Assembly: GCA_910579505.1 (NCBI GenBank) | Contig: CAJTTZ010000019.1 | Coordinates: forward strand, 1-51,095 | Origin: an uncultured Lachnospiraceae bacterium | GTDB lineage: Bacteria; Bacillota; Clostridia; Lachnospirales; Lachnospiraceae | Direction of reading: 5' to 3' | DNA length: 51,095 nucleotides | Shown here: positions 8,491-16,291 of the stretch, piece by piece | Layout of the letters: every line of letters starts with the position of its first letter | Position numbering within the stretch: the first letter of the stretch is position 1 | Program-made: the position numbers and the translations under genes | Notes under the pieces: generated by a model | The model's database searches: none | The model's input: only the letters and a program-made list of their open reading frames with translations | Told to the model about the DNA's origin: nothing

Positions 8491-8512
8491 AAAAGATTGG
8501 AGGAACAGTACC

Positions 8513-9136
8513 ATGAAAAAAAGAGTTATCACGATTAGCCGGGAGTTTGGAAGCGGAGGGCACAGTATCGGCAAGAGTGTTGCCAAAACACTTGGTATTG
8601 GATTTTACGATCAGGAATTATTGGAGAAAATTGCAGAGGAAACCGGATTTTCAAAAGAATTTATTGAAGAAGCGGCAGAATACTCTACTGCAAAGAACAG
8701 CCTCTTGTTTAATGTTGTTATGAATCGCTCTCTGCATGGGCGCACGGAGCCCTCTCCTGCTGATACGATTTATTTTGCACAGGCAAAGATTATCAAAAAC
8801 CTTGCGGAAAAAGAAAGCTGTGTAATAGTCGGACGGTGCAGCGACTATATCCTCCGGGACAATAGCGACTGCCTGCATATTTTTATCTATTCAGATATGG
8901 AGGATCGGGCAAAACGTATTCTTGAACGATACGGAGATAGTGAAAAGCCCATCCAAAAGCGGATTACAGATAAAGATACCCGGAGGAAAATCTACTATTC
9001 GCACTACACAGACCGTCCGTGGGGCATACCACAGAACTATGACCTATGCCTTAACAGTGGCGCATTGGGGGAGGAACTTTGTGTAAATTCTATTATAAAT
9101 GTTTTCAATAGGTTGAGTAAAAAAAGGATGGATTGA
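8513..9136 (+). CDS. Cytidylate kinase-like protein (Cytidylate_kin2 type)
   Basis: A 207-residue P-loop protein. The N terminus ITISREFGSGGHSIGKSVAK holds the nucleotide-binding loop of the cytidylate-kinase-like family, followed by GIGFYDQELLEKIAEETG. Residues around 105 (CVIVGRCSDYILRD) and 150 (DKDTRRKIYYSHYTDRPWG) match the LID and base-binding regions of this clostridial family. The true housekeeping Cmk is a different branch, and these proteins often accompany transporters or regulators with no assigned substrate. Spacing of 22 bases from the MATE stop suggests co-transcription. Nucleotide phosphorylation is inferred from the fold. Confidence 0.8.
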   Translation: MKKRVITISREFGSGGHSIGKSVAKTLGIGFYDQELLEKIAEETGFSKEFIEEAAEYSTAKNSLLFNVVMNRSLHGRTEPSPADTIYFAQAKIIKNLAEKESCVIVGRCSDYILRDNSDCLHIFIYSDMEDRAKRILERYGDSEKPIQKRITDKDTRRKIYYSHYTDRPWGIPQNYDLCLNSGALGEELCVNSIINVFNRLSKKRMD

Positions 9137-9139
9137 AAA

Positions 9140-9696
9140 ATGGACGAACAGGAAGCTGAAAAAACAGTCTATCATGCTTTGGAAATAAAGGATTTGTCAA
9201 TTATTGCGGATATTAAAGCAACGAATCCCGGATTTTCTACCCATACCCATGAATACATGGAAAACTGCCAGCGGTGTGTGGTTGCCTATGAAGCACGCCG
9301 CCGAGGATATAATGTAATTGCAAAACCGCGTATTCTGAGCCGTACTGATCCGCTGCCCTATATGACAAATCCTTCAGGCTGGCCTGCAGTATATAAAGAC
9401 CGCAGGCTGGAAAGCTGTGCGGCTGATACGGGAGAACTGGCAAAGAAAAAAATAGAGGCCTTGATGAAATCCTATGGGATAAAAGCAGGGCTATCGTAAA
9501 GGTGGACTGGCTTATGCGGAACAAAGGTCATCTTTTTATTGCGGAGAATCAAAAAGATGTGATTTATTTTGTTGATCCGCAAACGGGCAGTTTAGATGCA
9601 GCTTGGTATTTCCATTATATCAATCCACATAGCGTTGTTATTATGAGAACCGATCAGACAGATTTTACAGATTTGGTAAATTTGTGTTTTGAATGA
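9140..9696 (+). pseudogene. Papain-fold (glutamine deamidase-type) toxin domain, split by a frameshift
   Basis: Two consecutive frames form one protein of about 185 residues. The first (9140 to about 9478) has NCQRCVVAYEARRRGYNV, with the candidate nucleophile C43. The second supplies AIVKVDW, GHLFIAEN (histidine) and YFVDPQTG (acidic residue), which complete the Cys-His-Asp triad of the papain-like toxin fold seen at the C terminus of polymorphic toxins and phage MuF/minor head proteins. The frame breaks at TATGGGATAAA near 9476-9479; one extra G would restore SYGDKSRAIVKVDW. The second half otherwise has only a GTG (9502) to start from. No immunity gene is recognisable. It starts 3 bases after the kinase-like gene. 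This may be a true pseudogene, a slippage switch, or an assembly error in a G-tract. Confidence 0.7.
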
Positions 9697-9756
9697 TAAC
9701 AGGGAGGAGGAAATGGATGCGGTAAAATCAGAGTTTTGTAAGGAGGCGTAACTATT

Positions 9757-10212
9757 TTGGAACAAGAAGAACGATTTATGATTATAAAAATTGGCAGGGA
9801 GCATTACGGGATAAAAATAAATGATGTGAAAGAGGTAGTTCCAAACACGGAGATAACAAATGTTCCTGAGAAGCATTCTGATATATATGGGATTATGAAG
9901 TGCCGTTATGGGTGTGTATCTGTAATTGACATATACAAGTTGTTTAATGTGCAGCCGGATTCTGTGGATAGAGTAATCATTATTCTTGCTGTGGGTGAGA
10001 AACTGTTGGCGCTTCCCACGGAAAAAGTAGATTGTGTTGTGAATGTATCGTTTGAAAAGATATACGGTATTCCACCAATTTTTAGCGGACCGAGTCAATG
10101 GTATATGCGGAACGTGATTGTATCGGATCATAAGCTAGTTCCGATTATTGATACGTTCCGTTTATTTGAGAAAATAGGAGTATTAGAAGAAACAGAGCTG
10201 CTTTCGCAATAA
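9757..10212 (+). CDS. CheW-like chemotaxis coupling protein
   Basis: A 151-residue single CheW domain (two subdomains, beta-rich; MIIKIGREHYGIKINDVKEVVP then GIMKCRYGCVSVIDIYKLF and LVPIIDTFRLF). CheW-type proteins bridge chemoreceptors and the CheA kinase. The start is a TTG at 9757 with TAAGGAGG 10 bases upstream; the next methionine (9778) lacks a good site. It is isolated from other chemotaxis genes, except the chemoreceptor 4 kb away, and sits at the edge of a zone of gene fragments, so it may be a stranded accessory copy. Confidence 0.8.
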   Translation: MEQEERFMIIKIGREHYGIKINDVKEVVPNTEITNVPEKHSDIYGIMKCRYGCVSVIDIYKLFNVQPDSVDRVIIILAVGEKLLALPTEKVDCVVNVSFEKIYGIPPIFSGPSQWYMRNVIVSDHKLVPIIDTFRLFEKIGVLEETELLSQ

Positions 10213-10248
10213 TGTGGGTATTTAGATAACAGAAAGGGGGGATAACTT

Positions 10249-10622
10249 TTGATAAAGGCTGTAAAAGAATATGGAATAAACGGTGTAGGGATTACATTAA
10301 GTGAGGAACAGCTAAAAGAATTGTGGAAGAACATTTGGAAGATCAGCTTACAGTAAAGCGGATGGATTACCGTGATATTCCGCAATATGGGAAACGGTTT
10401 GACAGAGTTATCAGCGTCGGTATGGTAGAACACGTTGGCCGGGGAAATTATCAGCTTTTTATAGACTGTGTAAAGAAGGTGATGGAGCCGAAGGTTAATG
10501 AAAAAACTAAATTGTTGGAAGCAAGGCTGCAGGTTTTGTCTGCTAATGAGAGGGATAATCAGGGAGTATGCAGGAGGATACAGCGGGAAATACGAAAACT
10601 GAAAAAGGAACAAAATTTATAA
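10249..10622 (+). pseudogene. Fragment of a cyclopropane-fatty-acid-synthase-like methyltransferase fused to an unrelated tail
   Basis: The first frame (10249-10356, TTG start) reads IKAVKEYGINGVGITLSEEQLKE, which is the segment following SAM-binding motif I in Cfa-type methyltransferases. The second frame (from about 10320) continues with MDYRDIPQYGKRFDRVISVG and MVEHVGRGNY, the next conserved block. Motif I itself, the N-terminal third and everything after VKKVM are missing, and one frameshift separates the two halves. From about 10500 the frame runs into a Lys/Arg-rich tail (LLEARLQVLSANERDN, then QGVCRRIQREIRKL) resembling a small, widespread clostridial hypothetical protein. It is non-functional as a methyltransferase. 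Confidence 0.65.
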
Positions 10623-10653
10623 AAAACTATTCTGGACAAAGGAGGGCCGTGCC

Positions 10654-10839
10654 ATGACATCGCCTTCCGATGAAAAGCGCATATGCGCCATGTTCGACTC
10701 TTTCTGCAAGAAGGTGTTGCGCAACTATCTCCGGGATTTGGAGTGGGCAGAGGAACGCAGGGACACACACTATCCGAAAGAACCGATAGACTATTTTCTT
10801 CAGGTTTTGCAAACAAAGCGATTCAGGATAATGCGGTGA
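10654..10839 (+). pseudogene. Truncated mobile-element sigma-factor-like protein
   Basis: A 61-residue frame behind a strong AAAGGAGG. FDSFCKKVLRNYLRDLEWAEER resembles the N terminus of small sigma-70-like/helix-turn-helix proteins of clostridial conjugative transposons (pattern FDxFCKxVLRNxxxDY). The rest of that family, including its DNA-binding region, is absent and the tail ends abruptly. It is probably a relic of an integrated element. The homology call rests on a short motif only. Confidence 0.4.
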
Positions 10840-10860
10840 TAATTTTGGGACGGGGCTCTG

Positions 10861-11062
10861 ATGCAGAGAAAAGTGGCGGATGTATTAACGGACAAAGAGA
10901 TCGACAGGGATAACTATGATGTGGATCATTTTATTCCGTGGTCTTTTGTGATCCGAGGCAGAGTTTTATGGGATTTTGGAGAAAAATATGAAACCAGTGT
11001 ACGAGTCGGCGAGACATCAGGGGTATGATGTGTGGGAGTGGAATAATAGCGCCGTATACTAG
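10861..11062 (+). pseudogene. HNH endonuclease fragment
   Basis: The first frame (10861-11028) contains NYDVDHFIPWSFV, a typical DHxxPxS core of clostridial HNH nucleases in which the D-H pair binds metal. The expected WNLMP-type continuation is replaced. An overlapping frame (10988-11062) ends HQGYDVWEWNNSAVY, which looks like the C-terminal end of the same kind of protein. The 5' half of any such gene is missing. With the two fragments before it, this marks a scar of decayed mobile DNA between the CheW gene and the HxlR gene. Confidence 0.5.
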
Positions 11063-11439
11063 AGCTCATCCGGCGCGGCCGCATACGGACTCTGATAATC
11101 CGGGCACAGACACCTCTCGCTCCACTCCATCATCGTCTGCAGCACAGGGATAAAACTTTCTCCAAGCGCGGTAAGGCTATATTCCACCCGGGGCGGAATT
11201 TCGCTGTAAACTTCTCTGTGGAGGAAACCGTCGCTTTCCAGTTCGCGAAGCTGCTTAGTCAGGGTGGACTGCGTGATGCCGTCAAGGCGGCGCAGCAGTT
11301 CCCCAAACCGCTGTACTTTGTAAAAAGATACATACCATAAAATCAGAATTTTCCACTTGCCGCCAATCACGGACTGCAGTCTGCCCATGGGGACACAGCG
11401 TGCCAGTGTCTCTTCAGTGCTAAATTTATTCTCAGCCAT
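11059..11439 (-). CDS. HxlR family winged-helix regulator
   Basis: A 126-residue regulator with the HxlR pattern: CPMGR-type start (here RCVPMGRLQSVIGGKWKILILWYV), FGELLRRLDGITQSTLTKQLRELESDGFLHREVY, then PPRVEYSLTALGESF. Members respond to oxidants, aldehydes or drugs and usually control a nearby gene. The start at 11439 has an AGAAGG-type site 10 bases upstream; longer forms lack one. The radical SAM genes lie divergently 366 bases away and are the best candidate targets. Only one cysteine lies near the N terminus, so a thiol sensor like HypR is possible but unproven. Confidence 0.85.
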   Translation of the reverse strand: MAENKFSTEETLARCVPMGRLQSVIGGKWKILILWYVSFYKVQRFGELLRRLDGITQSTLTKQLRELESDGFLHREVYSEIPPRVEYSLTALGESFIPVLQTMMEWSERCLCPDYQSPYAAAPDEL

Positions 11440-11531
11440 ATCTTTTTGCCTTCTTTCTTTTCGGCGACTCATCTCAGGCGATTTTGTTTTACCGTATAAA
11501 TATAGAAATAAAATCGTCATGCTGCGTATGC

Positions 11532-11546
11532 CGTACCGTTCGTACG
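11532..11546. promoter_or_regulatory. Candidate HxlR operator
   Basis: CGTAC (11532-11536) and GTACG (11542-11546) form a short inverted repeat spaced by 5 bases in the region upstream of the HxlR gene. Position and symmetry suit an autoregulatory site, but the arms are short. Confidence 0.35.
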
Positions 11547-11712
11547 AGCATTTTTTTTAAGGCTTATGTACCGCTTCTTTTTCCAGTATATTTTACAAGC
11601 GAAGAAAAAACAAGACACTGTCAAAAAGAATACATAGGGTCAAAATAGGTACTATCTCCATAAAAAGCCCGTACTTGAATCCTTAAAAAAGCAGAAGTAA
11701 TGTAATCGTAAA

Positions 11713-11778
11713 AGAATTTCAAATATCTATAAAAAGAATTGCATTGTGAAGTGCTTTCATGTACGGATTTGAAATTCT
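11713..11778 (+). promoter_or_regulatory. Long-range inverted repeat in the radical SAM leader
   Basis: AGAATTTCAAAT (11713-11724) is exactly complementary to ATTTGAAATTCT (11767-11778), leaving a 42-base loop. The second arm ends 15 bases before the AGGAGG at 11793-11798 that serves the gene at 11806. The 366-base gap 11440-11805 otherwise holds only the candidate HxlR operator and AT-rich sequence with no clear promoter. Confidence 0.4.
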
Positions 11779-11805
11779 GTGAAAGGAAAAAAGGAGGAAT
11801 GAACG

Positions 11806-12705
11806 ATGCACTACACAGGAACCATATGGAGACCGCCCTATGAGGCATCTTCCCTGCTTTTGGAGGCGACGGCGGGCTGTACCCACCACGGATGTAAGTT
11901 TTGCACCCTTTACAATGATCTGCCCTTTCCGTTTCGGATGTCGCCTCTTGCGGACATTGAGGCGGATTTGGAGGAGGCGCGGAGAAGATATCGGCGTTTT
12001 CCAAATGTCAATGTAAAACGGGTCTTTCTGACGGGAGCCAATCCCTTTGTGCTGAAATATGAAAGGCTTATGGAGATTGCGGGGCTGATACATGACTATT
12101 TCCCGGAGGCGGATTCCATAGGCTGTTTCGCCAGGGTGACGGACGTTACCTTGAAATCGGACGAGGAACTTGCCGCTTTGCATAAGGCGGGTTATGACGG
12201 GCTGACAATCGGTATGGAGACAGCGGACGACGAGGCGCTTGCGTTTATGGATAAGGGGTATCTTTCAGCGGATATTCTGGAGCAGTGCGGGCGGCTGGAC
12301 GGGGCGGGCATCCATTATAATTTCTTCTATCTGACAGGTATATCCGGCGCCGGGCGCGGTGAGGAAGGTGCCAGGCTTACCGCTGCCGTCTGCAACAGCC
12401 TGCACCCGGGCATTGTGGGCGCAAATATGCTGACGCTTTACCCTGATTCCAGACTGTACGGGGAGATGGAGCAGGGAAACTGGCGGGAGGAGAGTGAGAC
12501 GGAGAAATACCGGGAAGTCAGGACGCTCATAGCTGAACTAAAAATTCCCACGGTCTTTGCGGCGATGGGGGCGTCGAATGCGTATCAGATGTGGGGAGAA
12601 CTGCCAGAGGACAGGGAAAAGCTGCTGTCATTTCTGGATGGGGTGATTGAAAATGTGGGTGAGGACGAACTGCGGCGTTACCGCAAAAGAGTTCATCATC
12701 TGTGA
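11806..12705 (+). CDS. Radical SAM protein, function unassigned
   Basis: A 299-residue radical SAM enzyme. The [4Fe-4S] cluster motif is GCTHHGCKFCTLY (C-x4-C-x2-C, a variant of CxxxCxxC spacing) at about residues 24-36. Other core features are LTGANPF, IGCFARVTDV, GLTIGMETADDEAL and MLTLYPDSRLY, and the order follows Elp3/MiaB-like TIM barrels (B12-independent). The opening GTIWRPPYEA is shared with its neighbour and defines this clostridial subfamily, often annotated only as radical SAM. It would cleave SAM to make a 5'-deoxyadenosyl radical; the substrate is unknown. A strong AGGAGG precedes ATG. A truncated paralogue follows 9 bases later. Confidence 0.85.
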   Translation: MHYTGTIWRPPYEASSLLLEATAGCTHHGCKFCTLYNDLPFPFRMSPLADIEADLEEARRRYRRFPNVNVKRVFLTGANPFVLKYERLMEIAGLIHDYFPEADSIGCFARVTDVTLKSDEELAALHKAGYDGLTIGMETADDEALAFMDKGYLSADILEQCGRLDGAGIHYNFFYLTGISGAGRGEEGARLTAAVCNSLHPGIVGANMLTLYPDSRLYGEMEQGNWREESETEKYREVRTLIAELKIPTVFAAMGASNAYQMWGELPEDREKLLSFLDGVIENVGEDELRRYRKRVHHL

Positions 12706-12714
12706 GGTTAGCGT

Positions 12715-13164
12715 ATGCATTTTTCGGGAAGGACGTGGAGACCGCCCTATGAGGCGCATTCTTTGATTATTCAGGCAACGTCGGGATGTACTTACAGAAA
12801 GTGCCGGTTTTGCAGTTTATATCAGAACGAGTGCTTCCGCATGTCGCCGATGGAGGAGTTTGAGGAGGATCTGGCGGAGATCAAGAGTTATCAGCCCTAT
12901 GCCAGACGCCTTTTCTTTACTGGGGCGAATCCTTTTGCCATGAGTTATGAAAATCTGAAACTCCGGGCGCTGACGGTGCGGGATTATCTGATCAAATGTC
13001 AGAGCATTGCCATGTTTGCCAGTATAAGGGACATTATGGACAAGGAGGTGTGGCAGCTTAGGAAACTGCGTGCCATGGGGATTAACGGGGCTGGGGTAAT
13101 GGTGGCTGCACGATCAGCCTGCAAATATTCATTGCGGAGAAGGGGCAAACATTTTATAATGTGA
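12715..13164 (+). pseudogene. Truncated paralogue of the upstream radical SAM gene
   Basis: This frame starts FSGRTWRPPYEAHSL, parallel to GTIWRPPYEASSL in the gene before it, and keeps the cluster motif GCTYRKCRFCSLY and FTGANPF. After MGINGAG, about residue 128, it departs from the family where IGMESGDD-type sequence should follow, and ends at residue 149, half the length of its neighbour. A second frame continuing ISLQIFIAEKGQTFYN reads on to about 13190 and does not look like the missing radical SAM half, so a deletion fused two sequences here. It keeps the iron-sulfur site but lacks half the barrel, so activity is doubtful. Confidence 0.65.
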
Positions 13165-13233
13165 GTATGTCGGAATTTTCGGGGAAAATATAGTAAGGGT
13201 GATCATAAAAACGGGACATGGAGGGTATGGCTT

Positions 13234-13998
13234 ATGGCGAAATATGTACTGGAATGCTGTGTGGACAGTGTGGAATCCGCCCTTGCGGCGGCAAAGGGCG
13301 GGGCGGACCGTCTGGAGCTTTGCTCTGCCCTTGTGATCGGCGGTATCTCGCCGGGACTGGCGCTCTTTGAACAGGTGGGCGCCTGCTGTGACCTGCCTGT
13401 GCGTGTGCTGCTTAGACCGCGGTTTGGTGATTTTCTGTACACCGACTATGAATTTCAGATTTTGAAAAGAGAGGTGGCGCTTTTTCGGGAGGCGGGCGCT
13501 GAAGGCGTGGTGATCGGCTGTCTGGATGCGGACGGCGCTCTTCACATGGAGCAGATGCGGGAACTGATCGCGGAGGCGGGCGATATGAAGGTGACGCTGC
13601 ACCGTGCTTTTGACGTGTGCGCTGATCCCATAGAGACATACAGGCTGGCTGGGGAATTGGGTATTGACACGATACTGACATCCGGGCAGAAGAGAGAATG
13701 CCTGATGGGGATGCCGCTTTTGAAAGAACTGTGCGGGATGCAGAAGGAGGCGGGAATGCCCCGTATTATGGCGGGTGCGGGCGTGACGCCCGATGTGATA
13801 AGGCAGTTTTGCGAACAGACGGACATTACAAGTTACCATTTGTCGGCAAAAAAGGTGCTGGACAGTGGAATGCTTTACCGCAAGGAGGATGTGCCCATGG
13901 GACTTCCCGTCATGGATGAGTACAGTATTTTTATGACGGACAGCAGCGTTGTGGCGGAGGCGAAGAAAGTGCTGCTGGAGCATATGGCAGATAGCTAA
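13234..13998 (+). CDS. cutC: CutC family protein
   Basis: A 254-residue TIM-barrel protein with the CutC signature at the start (LECCVDSVESALAAAKGGADRLELC), then GGISPG, RPRFGDFLY, GVVIGCLDADG, VTLHRAFDVCADP, DTILTSGQ and IMAGAGV. Length and order match full-length family members. CutC was named for copper tolerance in E. coli, a role since disputed; the fold suggests a metal-dependent enzyme, and its reaction is unknown. ATG 13234 follows GGAGG at 13220-13224. It lies on the same strand as the radical SAM pair and may belong to the same transcript, but no promoter was identified. Confidence 0.9.
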   Translation: MAKYVLECCVDSVESALAAAKGGADRLELCSALVIGGISPGLALFEQVGACCDLPVRVLLRPRFGDFLYTDYEFQILKREVALFREAGAEGVVIGCLDADGALHMEQMRELIAEAGDMKVTLHRAFDVCADPIETYRLAGELGIDTILTSGQKRECLMGMPLLKELCGMQKEAGMPRIMAGAGVTPDVIRQFCEQTDITSYHLSAKKVLDSGMLYRKEDVPMGLPVMDEYSIFMTDSSVVAEAKKVLLEHMADS

Positions 13999-14037
13999 TG
14001 TTCTGAGGAGAAGGGTCTACCGAAAGACAGGGATTAT

Positions 14038-14250
14038 ATGGAGTGTGGTCTGCCGGAATTTTTGCAGGCTTCTGTGTGTGCCATGAAAGAGGCGTGGCGC
14101 AAGCTGGACAGCGGCATAGAGTACTTGCGGTGGGACTGCGATTACTGTAACTTGCAGAGCGATATTAACAATGCGGAGGTCAATCAGCTGATCAGCACGG
14201 AGCAGGCTTGGTTTCTGCGTGAGAAATATCTGAGGCTGGAGAGGGTGTGA
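14038..14250 (+). CDS. Small conserved-looking protein of unknown function
   Basis: About 70 residues with WDCDYCNLQSDINNAEVNQ and LISTEQAWFLREKYL. This resembles a short clostridial hypothetical family in which a CxxC-like pair (C-D-Y-C) and the end REKYL recur. I do not recognise a function; two cysteines in DCDYC could bind metal. A GAGGAGAAGG ribosome binding site lies 22 bases upstream of the ATG, too far for an ideal start, and the frame is open above it, so the N terminus may once have begun earlier. Its neighbours are cutC and another unknown gene. Confidence 0.55.
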   Translation: MECGLPEFLQASVCAMKEAWRKLDSGIEYLRWDCDYCNLQSDINNAEVNQLISTEQAWFLREKYLRLERV

Positions 14251-14394
14251 TATCGTGCCAATGATTGATTTTTCTTATTCTGTCTTGGAAAGGGCAGAAA
14301 AAAACTGATCCAACTTATTTCCCGCAAAATGAAACTTTCTGATTCTGAGATTCGTATTACCAGTAGATGACAGACAGAAAGGCAGAGAAGGCAG

Positions 14395-15360
14395 TTGGAG
14401 CGGACAGAATTTATATTGCAGACGGACAGGGTGCCCATTCTGGATGAGCGGGGCGTGCAGCTTGACGAGGTGGCGCTGCCGGAGAAGATTACGCCGGTTC
14501 CAAGGAGGAGGTGCGGCGTTTCCGAGGGGCACACCTATTATAAGGGCGCTGGCATTATCTATCAGGGGCATTATGCGAATGAGCCGGACGGGCATGTGCT
14601 GCGGCTGTCTGAGAACCCGGTTGCCTACCAGCGCTATACGGTGGCTTATCCCGGACTGTATCAAAAATACGGTATTTTTACCTTTCCGCACCAGCCCATT
14701 TTTTCGGATTATGAGGGTGGGTGCGGGCCAAAGGAAGAAAATCTGCCTGTGATGCAGGAAAGGTTTGCGATGTCGGCGATCCGGGAAATTGTGGATGTGC
14801 TGGAAACGCCGCTTCCGCACCACAGGATCTATGTGTTTCGCCTGAAGGAGCTGCAGGGCTCCTACAAAGATACGGTCAATCTGATCGAATATATTCTCAG
14901 TGAAAACTTTAACAGCGCATGGGACAAGAATCTCTGGGCGGATATTATGTGCTATGGCTATGTGCGGGATCTGGCCGACTGGTTTGTCTCCGTAGAGCCG
15001 GCGCACAGGCTGGGCACCATTTATGCGCTGCTGCATTCGATTATGAAAGCGGATAAATGTCTGTATGAGGAGATTGTGCATGACACGGTGGGGTTGGAGC
15101 AGATGGGGGACATCTACATGCCCTATGTTGCCGCCGGCATTGTGGAGCGGTACTTGCCGGGAAGTCTGGGTGGGGTTTCCGAAGAGGCGCCCTCTTCGGA
15201 GCTGATGGGACGGCTGTGGGAACTGCTCTACAGCGGAAAGGCGTGCTGCCATTTGGAAAAGGAGGAAGAGTGGGCGCATATCAGGGCGGATTTTATGCGG
15301 GAAATCCCAAGGCAGACGGCTATGGTGCGGCAGGATCTGGCGCTGTGCCGACCTAAATAA
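14395..15360 (+). CDS. Protein of unknown function, about 320 residues
   Basis: A soluble-looking protein with no signal peptide or membrane segment. It has natural composition with aromatic-rich blocks (YYKGAGIIYQGHYA, YPGLYQKYGIFTFPHQ, VDVLETPLPHHRIYVFRLKEL). I do not recognise the family. The only start available is a TTG at 14395; the frame opens at 14371 with no ATG, so the N terminus may be truncated. The 144 bases between this gene and the preceding small gene contain no gene I can support. A long reading frame on the opposite strand covers the same ground but has the His/Arg/Leu/Pro composition of a shadow. Confidence 0.6.
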   Translation: MERTEFILQTDRVPILDERGVQLDEVALPEKITPVPRRRCGVSEGHTYYKGAGIIYQGHYANEPDGHVLRLSENPVAYQRYTVAYPGLYQKYGIFTFPHQPIFSDYEGGCGPKEENLPVMQERFAMSAIREIVDVLETPLPHHRIYVFRLKELQGSYKDTVNLIEYILSENFNSAWDKNLWADIMCYGYVRDLADWFVSVEPAHRLGTIYALLHSIMKADKCLYEEIVHDTVGLEQMGDIYMPYVAAGIVERYLPGSLGGVSEEAPSSELMGRLWELLYSGKACCHLEKEEEWAHIRADFMREIPRQTAMVRQDLALCRPK

Positions 15361-15474
15361 AGTTGCTGACATCAGATTGGAAGATAATCTGGTGGCTTTC
15401 ATAATTGGAAAATGATAAAATAATGTTAAATGCAAGAACGGGGATTATGAAATAATAGATTTATGGAGGAAATT

Positions 15475-15942
15475 ATGGCGATTGAGAGAGTAAAAACATA
15501 TTTCAGACAATACGGCATGGAGGAGAAGATCAGGGAATTTGACGTGTCCAGCGCCACGGTGGAGCTGGCGGCACAGGCACTTTCCTGCGAACCCGCAAGG
15601 ATCGCGAAAACGCTGTCATTTATGGCGGAGGGTCACGCGATACTGATCGTGGCAGCAGGAGACGTGAAGATTGATAATCACAAGTATAAGGAGCAGTTTC
15701 ACACGAAGGCGAAAATGCTCTCCCCGGAGGAGGCGGAGACGCTGGTGGGACATGCCATAGGCGGCGTGTGTCCCTTTGCGGTGAACGAGGGCGTCACGGT
15801 TTACCTCGATGAGTCGCTGAAACGCTTTGAGACGGTATTTCCCGCCTGCGGCAGTTCCAACAGTGCGATTGAGCTGACGATTCCGGAGCTGGAGAAATAT
15901 TCTCAGTGTGCGGGATGGGTGGACGTAGGCAAAGGCTGCTGA
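15475..15942 (+). CDS. YbaK/EbsC family aminoacyl-tRNA deacylase
   Basis: A 155-residue protein with the YbaK/ProX fold. The N-terminal pattern ERVKTYFRQYG, then ARIAKTLSF (K of the active site), VAAGDVKIDNHKYK, HAIGGVCPFAV and PACGSSNSAIELT follow the order of the family. These proteins hydrolyse mischarged tRNA, typically Cys-tRNA(Pro), in trans to proline-tRNA ligase; substrate choice within the family varies, so only the class is claimed. ATG 15475 follows GGAGG; an ATG 4 codons earlier overlaps the ribosome binding site. A hairpin terminator follows directly. Confidence 0.85.
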   Translation: MAIERVKTYFRQYGMEEKIREFDVSSATVELAAQALSCEPARIAKTLSFMAEGHAILIVAAGDVKIDNHKYKEQFHTKAKMLSPEEAETLVGHAIGGVCPFAVNEGVTVYLDESLKRFETVFPACGSSNSAIELTIPELEKYSQCAGWVDVGKGC

Positions 15943-15948
15943 TGGTTG

Positions 15949-15980
15949 TGCCATATGCGGCGGATATGCGGCATTTTTTA
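15949..15980 (+). terminator. Terminator after ybaK-like gene
   Basis: TGCC(ATAT) at 15949-15956 pairs with (ATAT)GC-GGCA ending at 15973, with a 2-base bulge, and a run of six T follows. On the minus strand the broken CPBP gene reads straight into this hairpin. Confidence 0.6.
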
Positions 15981-16291
15981 TGATTCGGCTTCCTTCTGAA
16001 ACAGACGCCGATACCGATGGCTGTACCAGAAATCAAAGTAAAAAACAGGACTGTCCATATGAGCCATTTCGCGCCCATATACCGAAAACTGAAACAGCGC
16101 GTAAAATAATCTTTTTTCTGCTCTTTTGTGTAGGTCAAAAATACGATAAACAGCGCCGTTACAGAGGGCGCGCCGCCGCCGAAATAGAAGAGAAACGTGC
16201 CAAGCGGCGTTCCCTCGATTCCCATGAAAACGGGAGCGAAACCGAATGCCCATGTCCATGCGAGCGTGATGACAAAAAACAGAGTTAACAT
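15979..16291 (-). pseudogene. 3'-truncated CPBP-like membrane protease
   Basis: The first 100 or so codons read as the N-terminal membrane part of a clostridial CPBP protease (LTLFFVITLAWTWAFGFAP, then FLFYFGGGAPSVTALFIVF and DYFTRCFSFRYMGAKW). The catalytic EExxR and histidine motifs, which lie further on in this family, are absent. Recognisable similarity stops near 15980, where the frame enters the ybaK terminator and continues as a meaningless antisense read to 15794. The ATG at 16291 overlaps the stop of the DUF3021 gene, so it was probably the last gene of that operon before a deletion removed its 3' two-thirds. Confidence 0.65.

Noticed and set aside
14275..15435. Long minus-strand reading frame of 386 codons
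   Set aside because: It overlaps the plus-strand gene at 14395-15360 and has the His/Arg/Leu/Pro-rich makeup of a shadow. No ribosome binding site or recognisable motif.
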